A DNA stretch of 64,000 nucleotides from Niallia circulans (GCF_007273535.1 NZ_RIBP01000004.1:1340001-1404000); one strand, 5' to 3'. Shown: positions 26,103 to 34,344, numbered from the stretch's first letter. The notes: a model not told the origin generated them from the sequence alone. Numbers and translations: made by a program.

Positions 26103-27473
26103 ATGTTTGATATGCTTATAAAAAATGGCACGGTTGTTTTTCCTAATAAAGTCCAGACGACAAATATCGGTGTAAAAGATGGGAAAATAACCGCAATTGG
26201 AGATGACTTCGTTTCAGGGGCAGAGCGTATTATTGATGCATCTGGTCAGTATGTGTTCCCAGGCATGATAGATGTACATGTTCACTTCAGCGATCCAGGC
26301 CGTGATTATTGGGAGGGCTTCCGCACAGGCTCACAAATGATGGCCGCAGGCGGTGTGACGACATTTTTTGATATGCCGCTTAATGGTATTCCGTCGACTG
26401 TCAACAAGGAAGCTCTTTACTTGAAAAGCGACAGAGGGCAGGCTGAATCTTATACAGACTTTGCGCTGTGGGGCGGCTTAGTTCCGGGGAATGAAGCCGA
26501 TTTAGCTGAACTTGCTGAAGAGGGAGTTATTGGCTTTAAAGCATTTCTGTCGACAACAGGCAATAAAGAATTCGAAAATGTCGATGACGTGACATTGCTT
26601 AATGGCATGAAAATTATCGCTGGCTTAAACAAGGTGCTCGCCCTGCACTCGGAAAGCGGTCCGATAACAGACTGGCTTGCAGCACGCAAAATAGAAGCAG
26701 GGCAAGTGTCGGCAGATGACTATCTGGAAACACGTCCCATTGCCGCAGAAGCAGAGGCGGTGCAGCGTGCTTTATATTATGCCGAGGTAACTGGCTGCCC
26801 ACTGCATTTTGTTCATATCAGTTCATATGAGGCAATTGAGAAGATTGAAGCAGCCAAAAAAAAAGGCATGGATGTTACTGTTGAAACATGCCCGCACTAC
26901 TTGTTATTTAACCATGACGCATTGCGCGAGTTTGGACCTGTCGCCAAATGTGCTCCGCCTTTGCGTCAACAAGAGGAACAAGAAAAGCTTATTAAACTGT
27001 TAATCGAGCAAAAGTTTGATATGATTTCCTCCGATCATTCGCCATGTACAAGTGATTTAAAGGACTCTGCTGTATACAATATTTTTCAGGCATGGGGCGG
27101 CATCAGCGGTGGACAGTTTTCGTTCCTGTCAATGATGGAATTGGCGCTAAAATACGAAATTCCATTTGAACAGATTGCTAATATAACTGCTTTAAATCCA
27201 GCAGAACGATTTGGGCTGAAAGCAAAAGGCAGAATAGCAGAAGGCTATGACGCAGACTTCGTCCTTGTTTCAACAGATGAAGCATATACTGTCAGTGAGG
27301 AAAACTTCTTTGCCAAAAATAAAATCAGCTTATATATTGGCCATACTTTTCCTTGCAAAATAAACAGCACCATTAATCGAGGCAAACTCATTTTTAACGA
27401 TGGCAGCATGGAGGCAGACGGTCCTGAAGGAGAATGGATAAAACCAGTTCAACAAATAGAAATCAAATCCTAA
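26103..27473 (+). CDS. pucH: allantoinase
   Basis: A 456-residue amidohydrolase of the dihydroorotase/allantoinase type. It has the metal ligands HVHFSDPGRDYWEGF near residue 60, the carboxylated-lysine region GFKAFLSTTGN near 147, HSESGP, FVHISS, and the Asp-containing SSDHSPC near 315. The DPGRDYWEG text is characteristic of allantoinase rather than dihydroorotase. It opens the allantoin ring to allantoate. Start ATG follows AAGGAGAGAG. Downstream allantoate genes are not in this window. Confidence 0.92.
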   Translation: MFDMLIKNGTVVFPNKVQTTNIGVKDGKITAIGDDFVSGAERIIDASGQYVFPGMIDVHVHFSDPGRDYWEGFRTGSQMMAAGGVTTFFDMPLNGIPSTVNKEALYLKSDRGQAESYTDFALWGGLVPGNEADLAELAEEGVIGFKAFLSTTGNKEFENVDDVTLLNGMKIIAGLNKVLALHSESGPITDWLAARKIEAGQVSADDYLETRPIAAEAEAVQRALYYAEVTGCPLHFVHISSYEAIEKIEAAKKKGMDVTVETCPHYLLFNHDALREFGPVAKCAPPLRQQEEQEKLIKLLIEQKFDMISSDHSPCTSDLKDSAVYNIFQAWGGISGGQFSFLSMMELALKYEIPFEQIANITALNPAERFGLKAKGRIAEGYDADFVLVSTDEAYTVSEENFFAKNKISLYIGHTFPCKINSTINRGKLIFNDGSMEADGPEGEWIKPVQQIEIKS

Positions 27474-27497
27474 ACCAAAGCGGTTTAGGGTTTTTTT
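27469..27497 (+). terminator. terminator of the allantoin operon
   Basis: CCTAAACC (27469-27476, across the stop codon) pairs with GGTTTAGG (27482-27489), followed by a T run. Confidence 0.85.
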
Positions 27498-27511
27498 ATG
27501 TTAAATAATGG

Positions 27512-27517
27512 TATAAT
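27512..27517 (+). promoter_or_regulatory. -10 box of the YcdB-like gene
   Basis: A consensus TATAAT lies 43 bases before the GTG start at 27555. It rules out the earlier ATG at 27498, which would be upstream of the transcript. Confidence 0.55.
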
Positions 27518-27554
27518 TCACCTTAATAACTTAGATAAGAGGAGGCGGAAAAAA

Positions 27555-28814
27555 GTGGATGCGAGATTACGAGAATTAGTGGACTATACGAAAGAGACGC
27601 TCGGTTTAGAAAACTATTATCTTCATTCCCATGATTTAGACAGAAGCGTATCGAATCAGAACAAAACGATGTACACACTGGAAATGGAATGGCTGCCAGA
27701 GCATATTACTGCATATGATGAGGAAGACGAGGTTCCAAGTGGAACAGCTGCTATCAGCCTTTACATTGATTCAAGAAAGTTTAACAGTATCATCTTTGTT
27801 GGCGGGAAATCTTATTTAAACAAGCCTATTTTGCAGGTAACGGATAAAGCGGGCATCATCAGGTGGATAGAGACGGAAACAGGTTTAACTTATGAGCAGG
27901 ATTTTGTCTTTTGGAAGGAAGAGGATGCTAGACTTTCATTTAAAAGAATCATCAATGGTTTGGAAATATCACCAATTGAGTGGATAGATATCGAGTTTGA
28001 TGAAGAGGGCAACCTTGTGTTTTTCAATATGTATGGTGATTTTATGAACAAGCTTCCTGTAAAAGAGGAGATATATACACTTGACCTTCACAAAGCAGAG
28101 CAAATAACGAAACAACAATTCCAGCATTGGGATTTTCCTTTCGATGAGCAAAAGCGGATAGTTACCGCATACGCAATAGAAGAGGTTTATATCCGCAATG
28201 ACCTCAGCGGAACATTCTCTTTTGAGCAAACACACAATACAAAGGAAATCGATTATGTAATGGAATGGGATGCACCAATATCTAAAAGGTTTAAACGAAA
28301 GCCAGTTGAACATACGAGGGATATAACACCAAAGCAAGCCTTTGCATGTGAACCACATCCAGAAACCTTCCCGCTTACGGATGAAGACATCCAAATGTGC
28401 GTGAAAGAGGTTAGAAGTTTTCTGCAGAAAGTGTATTCAAATGATACAGGCAAATGGAGAATGACTAGCATTCACCGTCATTATGACTTTATTGACGTGA
28501 AGCTTGTCCAAACAAGCAAATCTAAAAATATCTATAAAAGAAAACTGCTAGTCATGCTGGACGGCAGCAGCTTCAAAGCATTTAATTATATGGATAATGA
28601 GCCTATGCTTGAAATATTCTCAGCGTATAAAATGCCGGGGGAAAGCAAAATGTCAAAAGAAGCAGCATACGAAGCAGTAAAGAGGCATTTCATCCTAAAG
28701 CCACGCTATGTTTACGATAAAGAAACGAAAGAATACACTTTATGCGGCTACCTTGACTGCCACCACTATGTAGATGCCGAAACAGGCAAAGTCGGACTCT
28801 TAAACGACCTTTAA
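27555..28814 (+). CDS. YcdB/PepSY-like protein, unknown function
   Basis: A 419-residue, mostly soluble protein without a signal peptide. I place the start at GTG 27555, eight bases after a full AGGAGGCGG. The C-terminal half has two segments resembling YcdB/PepSY-type repeats: lysine/alanine-rich helices (SKEAAYEAVKRHFILKPRYV) followed by strands ending in DAETGKVGLL. The N-terminal half is rich in acidic and aromatic residues. The assignment to the YcdB group is moderate. It lies between the allantoin operon and a convergent azoreductase gene, with its own promoter. Confidence 0.6.
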   Translation: MDARLRELVDYTKETLGLENYYLHSHDLDRSVSNQNKTMYTLEMEWLPEHITAYDEEDEVPSGTAAISLYIDSRKFNSIIFVGGKSYLNKPILQVTDKAGIIRWIETETGLTYEQDFVFWKEEDARLSFKRIINGLEISPIEWIDIEFDEEGNLVFFNMYGDFMNKLPVKEEIYTLDLHKAEQITKQQFQHWDFPFDEQKRIVTAYAIEEVYIRNDLSGTFSFEQTHNTKEIDYVMEWDAPISKRFKRKPVEHTRDITPKQAFACEPHPETFPLTDEDIQMCVKEVRSFLQKVYSNDTGKWRMTSIHRHYDFIDVKLVQTSKSKNIYKRKLLVMLDGSSFKAFNYMDNEPMLEIFSAYKMPGESKMSKEAAYEAVKRHFILKPRYVYDKETKEYTLCGYLDCHHYVDAETGKVGLLNDL

Positions 28815-28819
28815 AGCAT

Positions 28820-28846
28820 AAAAAAAAGGGCTGCAATGCAGCCCTT
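28820..28846 (-). terminator. terminator of azoR
   Basis: AAGGGCTGC-AAT-GCAGCCCTT is a perfect stem; on the minus strand it is followed by a T run (A run at 28820-28827 on plus). Confidence 0.8.
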
Positions 28847-28852
28847 GTAATA

Positions 28853-29479
28853 TTAGAATGATGCAGCAGCAGTTGCAGCTTTAGTAACACCAGCAGCAAT
28901 GATTTCTGCAGCTTGGTCTGGGTTTTGGTTGTGTCCTTCAATGATGATTGTTTCAGGATTTTGTACGCCCCAGAAGCCAAGGATTGTTTTTACATAACGA
29001 ACTGCTAATTCAACAGAAGCAGCAGGTCCTTCAGAGTAAACGCCGCCAGCAGCATTCAATAGCATAACTTTTTTGTCGCCAACAAGTCCTTCTGGACCTT
29101 CAGCAGTGTAACGGAAAGTTTTGCCTGCTTGGCTCAAGTAGTCAAGGTATGTGTGCAATACTGCAGGCACAGTGAAGTTCCATAATGGGAAACCGAATAC
29201 TACTTTATCAGCAGCAAGGAATTGATCCAAGTATTTAGTTACAAGGTCAGTTGCAGCTTTTTCGCCTTCAGTTAGTTCCATACCTCTAGCAAGCTTGAAC
29301 ATACCGTTGATTTTGTCGTTGTCCAAGTAAGGTAGGTTTGCTTCGAAAAGATCCAATTCAGTGATTGTGTCTTCTTTGTGATTTTCTTTGTAGCTTTGCA
29401 AGAAAGCATCATACAATTGAACGCTCACTGCTTGATCAGCAGGACGAGAGTTTGCTTTTACGAATAATACGTTTGCCAT
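28853..29479 (-). CDS. azoR: FMN-dependent NADH-azoreductase
   Basis: This 208-residue flavodoxin-like protein has the opening VLFVKANSRP, the FMN-contact region FGFPLWNFTVPAVLHTYLDYL near residue 97, and NAAGGVYSEGPA near 143, all typical of AzoR (Bacillus AzoR1 has 208 residues). It reduces quinones and azo compounds with NADH and probably protects against thiol or quinone stress. A TetR-family gene lies divergently 208 bases away and likely represses it. Confidence 0.92.
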   Translation of the reverse strand: MANVLFVKANSRPADQAVSVQLYDAFLQSYKENHKEDTITELDLFEANLPYLDNDKINGMFKLARGMELTEGEKAATDLVTKYLDQFLAADKVVFGFPLWNFTVPAVLHTYLDYLSQAGKTFRYTAEGPEGLVGDKKVMLLNAAGGVYSEGPAASVELAVRYVKTILGFWGVQNPETIIIEGHNQNPDQAAEIIAAGVTKAATAAASF

Positions 29480-29532
29480 TCTTAATACACCCCTATTTTT
29501 ATAATTTATATATTTCTACAGTTAAACTCTTA

Positions 29533-29646
29533 TTGTTTAAACAACATGTGTTGCTTACTTTATGATAGAATATAATTATACTAGTAGCAATCGTCATTAT
29601 TATTGATATGTAGTCTAAACAACAAATGTCGAGAAATGTCGTTTAG
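29533..29646. promoter_or_regulatory. operator candidates between azoR and the TetR gene
   Basis: TTGTTTAAACAA at 29533-29544 is a perfect 12-bp palindrome just upstream of azoR. CTAAAC at 29615-29620 is mirrored by GTTTAG at 29641-29646 just upstream of the TetR gene. The shared GTTTA/TAAAC core on both sides fits control of both genes by one repressor. Confidence 0.5.
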
Positions 29647-29687
29647 TTCAATCTATAGAACATTACTTTACATATGGAGATGAAAAA

Positions 29688-30266
29688 ATGGAAACGACCA
29701 CAACAAAAAGCGATCCAAGAGTACTTAGGACGAGACAGCTGATTTTAGATGCTTTTACTGTTTTGATACAGGAGAAGGACTTCAAAGACATAACGGTCAA
29801 GGATATCACGGAAAAAGCAACCATCAACAGAGCAACCTTCTATGCGCATTTCCTTGATAAATATGAGCTGTTGGATTTGACTTTATTGGATGGTTTTAGA
29901 GAAACGCTGCACCAGCGTCTGTCTTGTCATGCCGTGTTCAATGAAAATTCACTGAGCAGTTTATTTTACGTTATGTGCCAATACCATCAAGAATTAAGCG
30001 GACAATGTGCCAAAAACTATGAATCTCTCGGCGATCACTTTCAGAACAAAATGATTGAAGCAGTTCATGATGTGATTCTCCATCTGTTGGAGCATGAAAC
30101 AAATCCTAAGGAGGAGCATATTGCGATTGCGACCACATTGAGCTGGGGCATATATGGAGCAAGCTATTCCTGGAACAAGGAAGGCAGAAAGATATCAGCA
30201 GAAGAGCTTGTCGAAACAATGGTGCCAATATGGGTCAACGGATTGTACCATTATTTTAAAGGATAA
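29688..30266 (+). CDS. TetR/AcrR family regulator
   Basis: A 192-residue regulator with an N-terminal TetR helix-turn-helix (about residues 12-60; TVKDITEKATINRATFYAHFLDKYEL) and a helical ligand domain that contains several cysteines (SCHAVF, MCQYH, GQCAK), which might sense quinones or oxidants. It is divergent from azoR and is the likely repressor of that gene. Start ATG follows GGAGATG. Confidence 0.88.
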   Translation: METTTTKSDPRVLRTRQLILDAFTVLIQEKDFKDITVKDITEKATINRATFYAHFLDKYELLDLTLLDGFRETLHQRLSCHAVFNENSLSSLFYVMCQYHQELSGQCAKNYESLGDHFQNKMIEAVHDVILHLLEHETNPKEEHIAIATTLSWGIYGASYSWNKEGRKISAEELVETMVPIWVNGLYHYFKG

Positions 30267-30268
30267 TA

Positions 30269-30315
30269 AAATGCCCTTCCTGATTGCTCATAATGGAGCA
30301 GTCGGAAGGGCATTT
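30269..30315 (+). terminator. stem-loop terminator after the TetR gene
   Basis: AAATGCCCTTCC (30269-30280) pairs with GGAAGGGCATTT (30304-30315); an inner stem TGCTC/GAGCA extends it. The T tract is short. Confidence 0.6.
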
Positions 30316-30371
30316 CTTGTGTAGCCCAATAAAAAAAAACCGACTTCACAAGAAGACGGTACTTTATCGCT

Positions 30372-31265
30372 TTATACAGGTGCGAAAATTTCTCTTTTCT
30401 GCTCCTTCACCATCTGCACATATTGCTCGTTTCCGAGCAGCTCGAAGATGAACATGGACCGTCTGTATGCTTCGATTGCTTTCATTATATCTTCTGATAA
30501 TACTTCAAGGCATTCTCCCCGCTGGAAATAAAGCTGTCCTGTCATTGATATGTCTTCCTTCTGCTTGCCGAGGGCGATACCGAAATCAGCATGCTCTAAA
30601 GACAGTGTATATTCTTTCTGTAGAAAGAATAATTTCGATATATTATAATGAAGCTTGATTTGGAATTTATGCTGTTGTTTTAAGAATTCCTTATAGGTAA
30701 GAATTTTTTTGTATTGCCGTAAGCTTTTCTGGAACAGATTGTTTTCAGCATAGATGATCGCGATGCTGTTTTGAATGCGGAAATCGATAAAGTCTTGTCC
30801 GAAGAGGGGATGATCATCATCGAGAAGATTTTCGAGCTCCTTGATAGCAGTGTGATAATCGTATTTTTCTAGATAATAGCCAGAAACGATATGTACCCAT
30901 GCAATGAGCTGCTCGAATTTATAGCCGAGCTGCCTGCTTACTTGCTTTCGTTCACTTTGACAAATTTCGAATGCTTCTTGATAATTTTTTTGTTTCATTA
31001 GATTTTCTAAAAGCTCTTCTGTTTCCTTTATATAATCCTCGGCATCATTCAAAAGAATCTTGTATAAATATTCTAGTGATACCTTCAGGCGAATAGAAAT
31101 AATATAAAGAATATCCACCCCTGGATAGCCCCTGCCAGCTTCAATTCCGCTGATTGTCGCCTGTGTGCAGATTCCGTCTGCCAGCTGTGCCTGTGAAATC
31201 TTATTCATTTTCCTCAGTCTTTTAATTTCTGCCCCAAGTGCTTTAGCGTTTAACTCTACCATCAT
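30372..31265 (-). CDS. plcR: PlcR-like quorum-sensing regulator (RRNPP family)
   Basis: This 297-residue protein has an N-terminal helix-turn-helix (about residues 4-65; LGAEIKRLRKMNKISQAQLA, then CTQATISGIEAGRGYP) and a C-terminal TPR array (about 75-295). Segments such as NSIAIIYAENN and GQLYFQRGECLE closely resemble PlcR of the Bacillus cereus group as I remember it, and the length is close (285). PlcR binds an imported PapR-derived peptide in its TPR groove and then activates target genes. The divergent 39-codon gene at 31422 encodes a matching PapR-like peptide. Several in-frame starts exist (31274, 31265, 31262); 31265 is chosen by alignment with PlcR and the GGTGAG just before it. Rap and NprR are less similar. 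Confidence 0.8.
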   Translation of the reverse strand: MMVELNAKALGAEIKRLRKMNKISQAQLADGICTQATISGIEAGRGYPGVDILYIISIRLKVSLEYLYKILLNDAEDYIKETEELLENLMKQKNYQEAFEICQSERKQVSRQLGYKFEQLIAWVHIVSGYYLEKYDYHTAIKELENLLDDDHPLFGQDFIDFRIQNSIAIIYAENNLFQKSLRQYKKILTYKEFLKQQHKFQIKLHYNISKLFFLQKEYTLSLEHADFGIALGKQKEDISMTGQLYFQRGECLEVLSEDIMKAIEAYRRSMFIFELLGNEQYVQMVKEQKREIFAPV

Positions 31266-31371
31266 TCTCACCATTTTATAAAAAATTTTATATTTTTTGA
31301 GGGAAATCTAGCTTTTCTATCTCTAATTATAGCATATCGATGGATAAGTCCTCTCATCGGAAACGCAAGTA

Positions 31372-31387
31372 TATGGAGAGTGACGTA
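31372..31387 (+). promoter_or_regulatory. PlcR-box-like site overlapping the papR-like promoter
   Basis: TATGGAGAGTGACGTA matches the PlcR box TATGNAN4TNCATA at eight of ten fixed positions. It lies within a longer symmetry (GTATA at 31369-31373, TATAC at 31386-31390). TATACT at 31386-31391 could be the -10 of the peptide gene. Confidence 0.4.
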
Positions 31388-31421
31388 TACTGTGAAAAAA
31401 GCGAAAGATGAGGGTGATTTT

Positions 31422-31541
31422 ATGAAAAAACTATTTGCAGCCATTTTGTTGTTTGGTCTATTGATCTCACCACTTGGAAACGTATCTCAATCCTTAGACA
31501 ATCCGATCGTCAAGGCAGCAGGACTGCCGTTTGAGCATTGA
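31422..31541 (+). CDS. papR: PapR-like signalling peptide precursor, 39 residues
   Basis: A very short gene starting at ATG 31422 behind GAGGGTG. The product has a Sec-type signal peptide (MKKLFAAILLFGLL...), a polar linker, and ends in KAAGLPFEH. PapR of the B. cereus group is a 48-residue precursor whose active C-terminal heptapeptides end in LPFEF, MPFEF, VPFEF or LPFEH, so the ending here matches the last pherotype core. It lies 157 bases from, and divergent to, the PlcR-like gene; in B. cereus papR follows plcR in the same direction. Export by Sec, proteolytic trimming and Opp import would be the expected route, from family knowledge. Confidence 0.78.
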   Translation: MKKLFAAILLFGLLISPLGNVSQSLDNPIVKAAGLPFEH

Positions 31542-31598
31542 TAAGTTTGTAGAATTTTCATGATTCGCTAGTCTCATTTTAAGTAGGAGGTTCACCAT

Positions 31599-31757
31599 AT
31601 GCTGTTGGGAAAAAAGGTCAAATATAAAGGGAGAAAATACCGAATCATACATATATATAACTCCGGTTTCCTGGAAATAAAGGATCTTCAGCAGTACAGC
31701 TATACGGTAGAGCTTGTCAGACGCTCGGAGATTGAACTGCTGGGTGGAACAGAATAG
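31599..31757 (+). CDS. small basic protein, unknown function
   Basis: A 52-residue product starting at ATG 31599 eight bases after TAGGAGG. It is rich in Lys/Arg and Tyr (GKKVKYKGRKYRIIHIY) and strand-like throughout, with no signal peptide or membrane segment. It follows the PapR-like gene by 57 bases and precedes a good terminator, so the two may be co-transcribed. No family recognised. Confidence 0.6.
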   Translation: MLLGKKVKYKGRKYRIIHIYNSGFLEIKDLQQYSYTVELVRRSEIELLGGTE

Positions 31758-31774
31758 TAGAAGGTAGAAGGCTT

Positions 31775-31800
31775 GAGCTGCTCGTGGTAGCTCTTTTTTT
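31775..31800 (+). terminator. terminator after the small basic protein gene
   Basis: GAGCTGC (31775-31781) pairs with GTAGCTC (31787-31793), with a run of seven T. Confidence 0.7.
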
Positions 31801-31934
31801 ATGGAAAATATTGTTTGATTTTCAGCTATACTATAATCATAATCTTGTATTCGTATATTCCTTGTAGTTTTAACAGATTTGTATACATTCTTTTTCACCT
31901 TATATTATTAATAATAGATAGAAGGGTGGTTATC

Positions 31935-32198
31935 ATGTTAAGTAACTTTAGATTAAAGATAGGTATCTGTTTTTTATTGATTATTTCATCTGTACTCTCT
32001 GCCTGTGGGACTTCACAAGATGAGGGAATAAGTTCAGAATCAAATAACCCAACAACAACGGAAACCCATTCAAGGAAAAAAAATCTTGATAGCGAAGACC
32101 CTGTTTATGAGGAAACTGGTGGTTTGTACACAGAAGAGGATATTGAAAATGTTAAACCACAGGAAATGCCAACACAAAATGTAAATCCTTCACAATAG
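31935..32198 (+). CDS. small lipoprotein, apparently shortened by an in-frame TAG
   Basis: An 87-residue product with a signal peptide and lipobox LSAC (residues about 5-25), then an acidic, Thr/Ser/Glu-rich region. ATG 31935 follows GAAGGGTGG. The frame stays open for 24 further codons after the TAG at 32196 (to TAG 32271) with the same hydrophilic Gln/Glu/Asn-rich character, so the original protein may have been 112 residues. No family recognised. Confidence 0.6.
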   Translation: MLSNFRLKIGICFLLIISSVLSACGTSQDEGISSESNNPTTTETHSRKKNLDSEDPVYEETGGLYTEEDIENVKPQEMPTQNVNPSQ

Positions 32199-32847
32199 CC
32201 CCTAATTAAAGAAGAAAAAAATATGAAAGTTCAACAGGATGAACCCTCAGCACAAACTAATAAAACCAACTAGCTGTTTTGTACACCTCCTATGATAAAA
32301 AAGAAAATAAACCATAATATAAAAATACCTCTATATTTTATTATCGTTTATTGTTTTGTTAGTTTTTCTTTTTCTTTAATCTCACAATTAACAATATTCA
32401 TGTGCAATGAAAGAAAGAAATTGAGAGGATGGTGACTTTTTCTTATTACGTATTAATAGAATATCATTGCTTTAAAAAATCTGTTTATAAAATAAAAAAT
32501 AACAAAATAATTGAAAATTAAAACCGAAATTTACAAGTTGAGTATTGAATTAACAGAGGATGAAAGGATAGTAGCTGTTCATAACACTCCCTTTGGTAAT
32601 ACAAAACCATTGTGGGTTCAAAAGTATAAATTACAGGTAAACCGACTATGATAAAAGTTAAAGAAGGAAGGACGGAAGAATTAGTGTTGGGACTATTGAA
32701 TCTTTAGATTTATTGAAGTAATAGACTCATATTTATTACCAATTTTTCCAATATCATGACTATTGATTGAAATTTTCTGTTAATTTAATTAATTCGAAAG
32801 CGATATTGATATACTTTGTTAGAAGCCAAATATAAGGAGGTATATCA
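32199..32847. other. AT-rich region with possible gene remnants
   Basis: About 650 bases without a sound gene. It starts with the 24-codon in-frame extension of the lipoprotein and contains the orphan fragment at 32511. The promoter of the gene at 32848 must lie near its right end. No repeat or hairpin stands out. Confidence 0.5.
32511..32651 (+). pseudogene. 46-codon open fragment, possible gene remnant
   Basis: The frame from TTG 32511 gives a protein-like, amphipathic sequence (YKLSIELTEDERIVAVHNTP, then a Trp-Val-Gln-Lys stretch) but has no ribosome site, and its downstream continuation is broken. It may be the end of a decayed gene. No family recognised. Confidence 0.25.
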
Positions 32848-33482
32848 ATGAAAAAGACCATTTCTTTTCTAGTAGCGATAGTTTTAATATTTGCAGCTAT
32901 ATCACCTGTTTATGCTAGTGGAAACGAATCTACTGTCAAAGAGAATACTAATATTACTGAACAGGATATTGTGAATGCTGGTATTTTGGTAGATGCTATT
33001 AAAGAATTAGATGAAAAGTTAGATATGAATAATCTGTCTTCGATTAGTGAGAATGAGGTAAGTCTATTAAGTGAAAATGCAAGAAACTTTTATGATTACA
33101 TCAAAGAATATGAAAATAGTCAAGACTTTATAGAAAACCCCCAAATGGTATTGGCAAACTATATGAATGAGATTGAAAAGGAAAATCCAAGAAGCAAAAA
33201 GGAGGGGCGTATTGGCGGAATTACTTATAAAGAATACAAAATTAGTAATTCCAAATTAAAGGAATTTAAAAAAATGTAGCTTATAATGCTGGGTTTTGGG
33301 GCATTGCAGCTGCTGTAGCTAAAGTCTGGAGTAAAAGTCCTACAGTATTGACAGCATTTTTAGTTGCTATCCCTGCATTAGGTATAGCTATTCTTGATAA
33401 ATGTAATAAGAAAAGTAAAGGGATTATAATTATCAAAGCAGGAACGGGTGCTACTAATACTTATTCTTGTAAGTCCCAATGA
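32848..33482 (+). pseudogene. secreted protein gene broken by a frameshift in a run of seven A
   Basis: The first frame (32848-33279, 143 residues) encodes a signal peptide (cleavage near VYASG), an acidic helical region, and stops just after a lysine-rich EFKKM. The next frame continues without pause from about 33279 for some 65 codons (AYNAGFWGIAAAVAKVWS, then an Ala/Gly/Val-rich hydrophobic stretch and a Cys-containing tail) to TGA 33480. One extra A in the AAAAAAA at 33270-33276 would restore a single protein of about 210 residues, with KKNVAYNAG at the junction. The plan resembles the gene at 930: signal peptide, acidic region, hydrophobic C-terminus. Start ATG follows TAAGGAGG. Confidence 0.65.
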
Positions 33483-33486
33483 TAAA

Positions 33487-33517
33487 AAAGGAAGGTTCAT
33501 TTAGTGAACCTTCCTTT
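33487..33517. terminator. bidirectional terminator
   Basis: A perfect 13-bp stem (33487-33499 with 33505-33517) with A and T flanks between the frameshifted gene and the convergent membrane protein gene, whose stop codon lies in the loop. Confidence 0.8.
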
Positions 33518-33728
33518 TTCTAATAAGTTTAGTTACTTTTTCACTAATAAACAAAAGCATTACACCGGATAAAAGTATGAACAAGGAACTTATTGTACTT
33601 TTCTCATTTCCTTCTAAAATTACATTAATAAATAAAAGCAATGCCCAATATATAAAGGTAGTATAACATGCGATGTTAAAACTAGGTCTGTCGAAATTTT
33701 TGTCTTCTTTAAAAAACATATAGCTCAA
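33501..33728 (-). CDS. small two-helix membrane protein next to the frameshifted secreted-protein gene
   Basis: A 75-residue product with hydrophobic segments at about 20-38 and 44-62, and a basic tail (KLIRKRKVH). AAGGAG lies about nine bases before its ATG. It could be an immunity-type partner of the secreted protein encoded convergently; this is inference from position only. Confidence 0.55.
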   Translation of the reverse strand: MSYMFFKEDKNFDRPSFNIACYTTFIYWALLLFINVILEGNEKSTISSLFILLSGVMLLFISEKVTKLIRKRKVH

Positions 33729-34021
33729 CTCCTTCGGATAGAATCGACCTAACTTATTCTAATTAATTAAGTATAGTCTTTATATTATCACATATTGAAA
33801 TAGGGAATTGGGAATTTTCAGGTTAAGGTGAAAAGCTCCAATTAATTGAAGGGAAATTAAACTGACCAAGGTACCGATGATGTAATAAATAGTATACTTG
33901 GAGTGGTTTAATACTTCTCTCTATGTCGATATGGTGAGGTATTAGACTTATGAAAATAAAACAGAAATCGTTACTTTATGCGCGCTTGGCTGGGACTAAC
34001 TGTGCTTGAAATGTAAAGAGA
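33729..34021. other. intergenic region, nothing recognised
   Basis: About 290 AT-rich bases with stops in all frames and no clear promoter, repeat or hairpin. Confidence 0.5.
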
Positions 34022-34339
34022 GTGTGCAGAGGCTATTATCATGTTGGAGCTGAAATTCACGGAAACTGGCAAGGCGAAAATGTTCAGGTTATCAGTAACA
34101 CAGAAGGGATATCCGTAACAGAAAACGGGATAACAGACCAGTTTGAATGGGGAAATATTGTTCAATTTGGCACACTTGCCGTTGTGCTGACAAAGGATGA
34201 TCAAGCAGTCTGGACAATCGCTTTAGCGGAAAACTTTAAGAGGAATTCAAATGCATCGCTACCAGTTGAGGGGGATATTGTCCTTTATAAGGCAGAAATG
34301 GCAGAAAATCAGCCGATAACATTGAAAATAGAGAAATAG
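34022..34339 (+). CDS. hypothetical protein, strand-rich
   Basis: A 105-residue soluble product, largely beta, with repeated short strands (VQVISNTEGISVTENGITDQ, then FEWGNIVQFG). The start is uncertain: GTG 34022 is the first possible codon after an upstream stop and is preceded by AAAGAGA; there is no in-frame ATG nearby, so the N-terminus may be missing. A hairpin terminator follows. No family recognised. Confidence 0.45.
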   Translation: MCRGYYHVGAEIHGNWQGENVQVISNTEGISVTENGITDQFEWGNIVQFGTLAVVLTKDDQAVWTIALAENFKRNSNASLPVEGDIVLYKAEMAENQPITLKIEK

Positions 34340-34344
34340 AATGG

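Noticed and set aside
27498..27554. Upstream ATG start for the YcdB-like gene
   Set aside because: A TATAAT box lies downstream of it and a full AGGAGG points to GTG 27555.
30372..31541. Rap-Phr or NprR-NprX interpretation of the regulator-peptide pair
   Set aside because: Rap proteins lack a DNA-binding helix, and the peptide ending LPFEH fits PapR, not the NprX or Phr types.
31494..31898. 134-codon minus-strand frame opposite the PapR-like and small basic protein genes
   Set aside because: The plus-strand genes have good ribosome sites and sensible products; the minus frame has neither.
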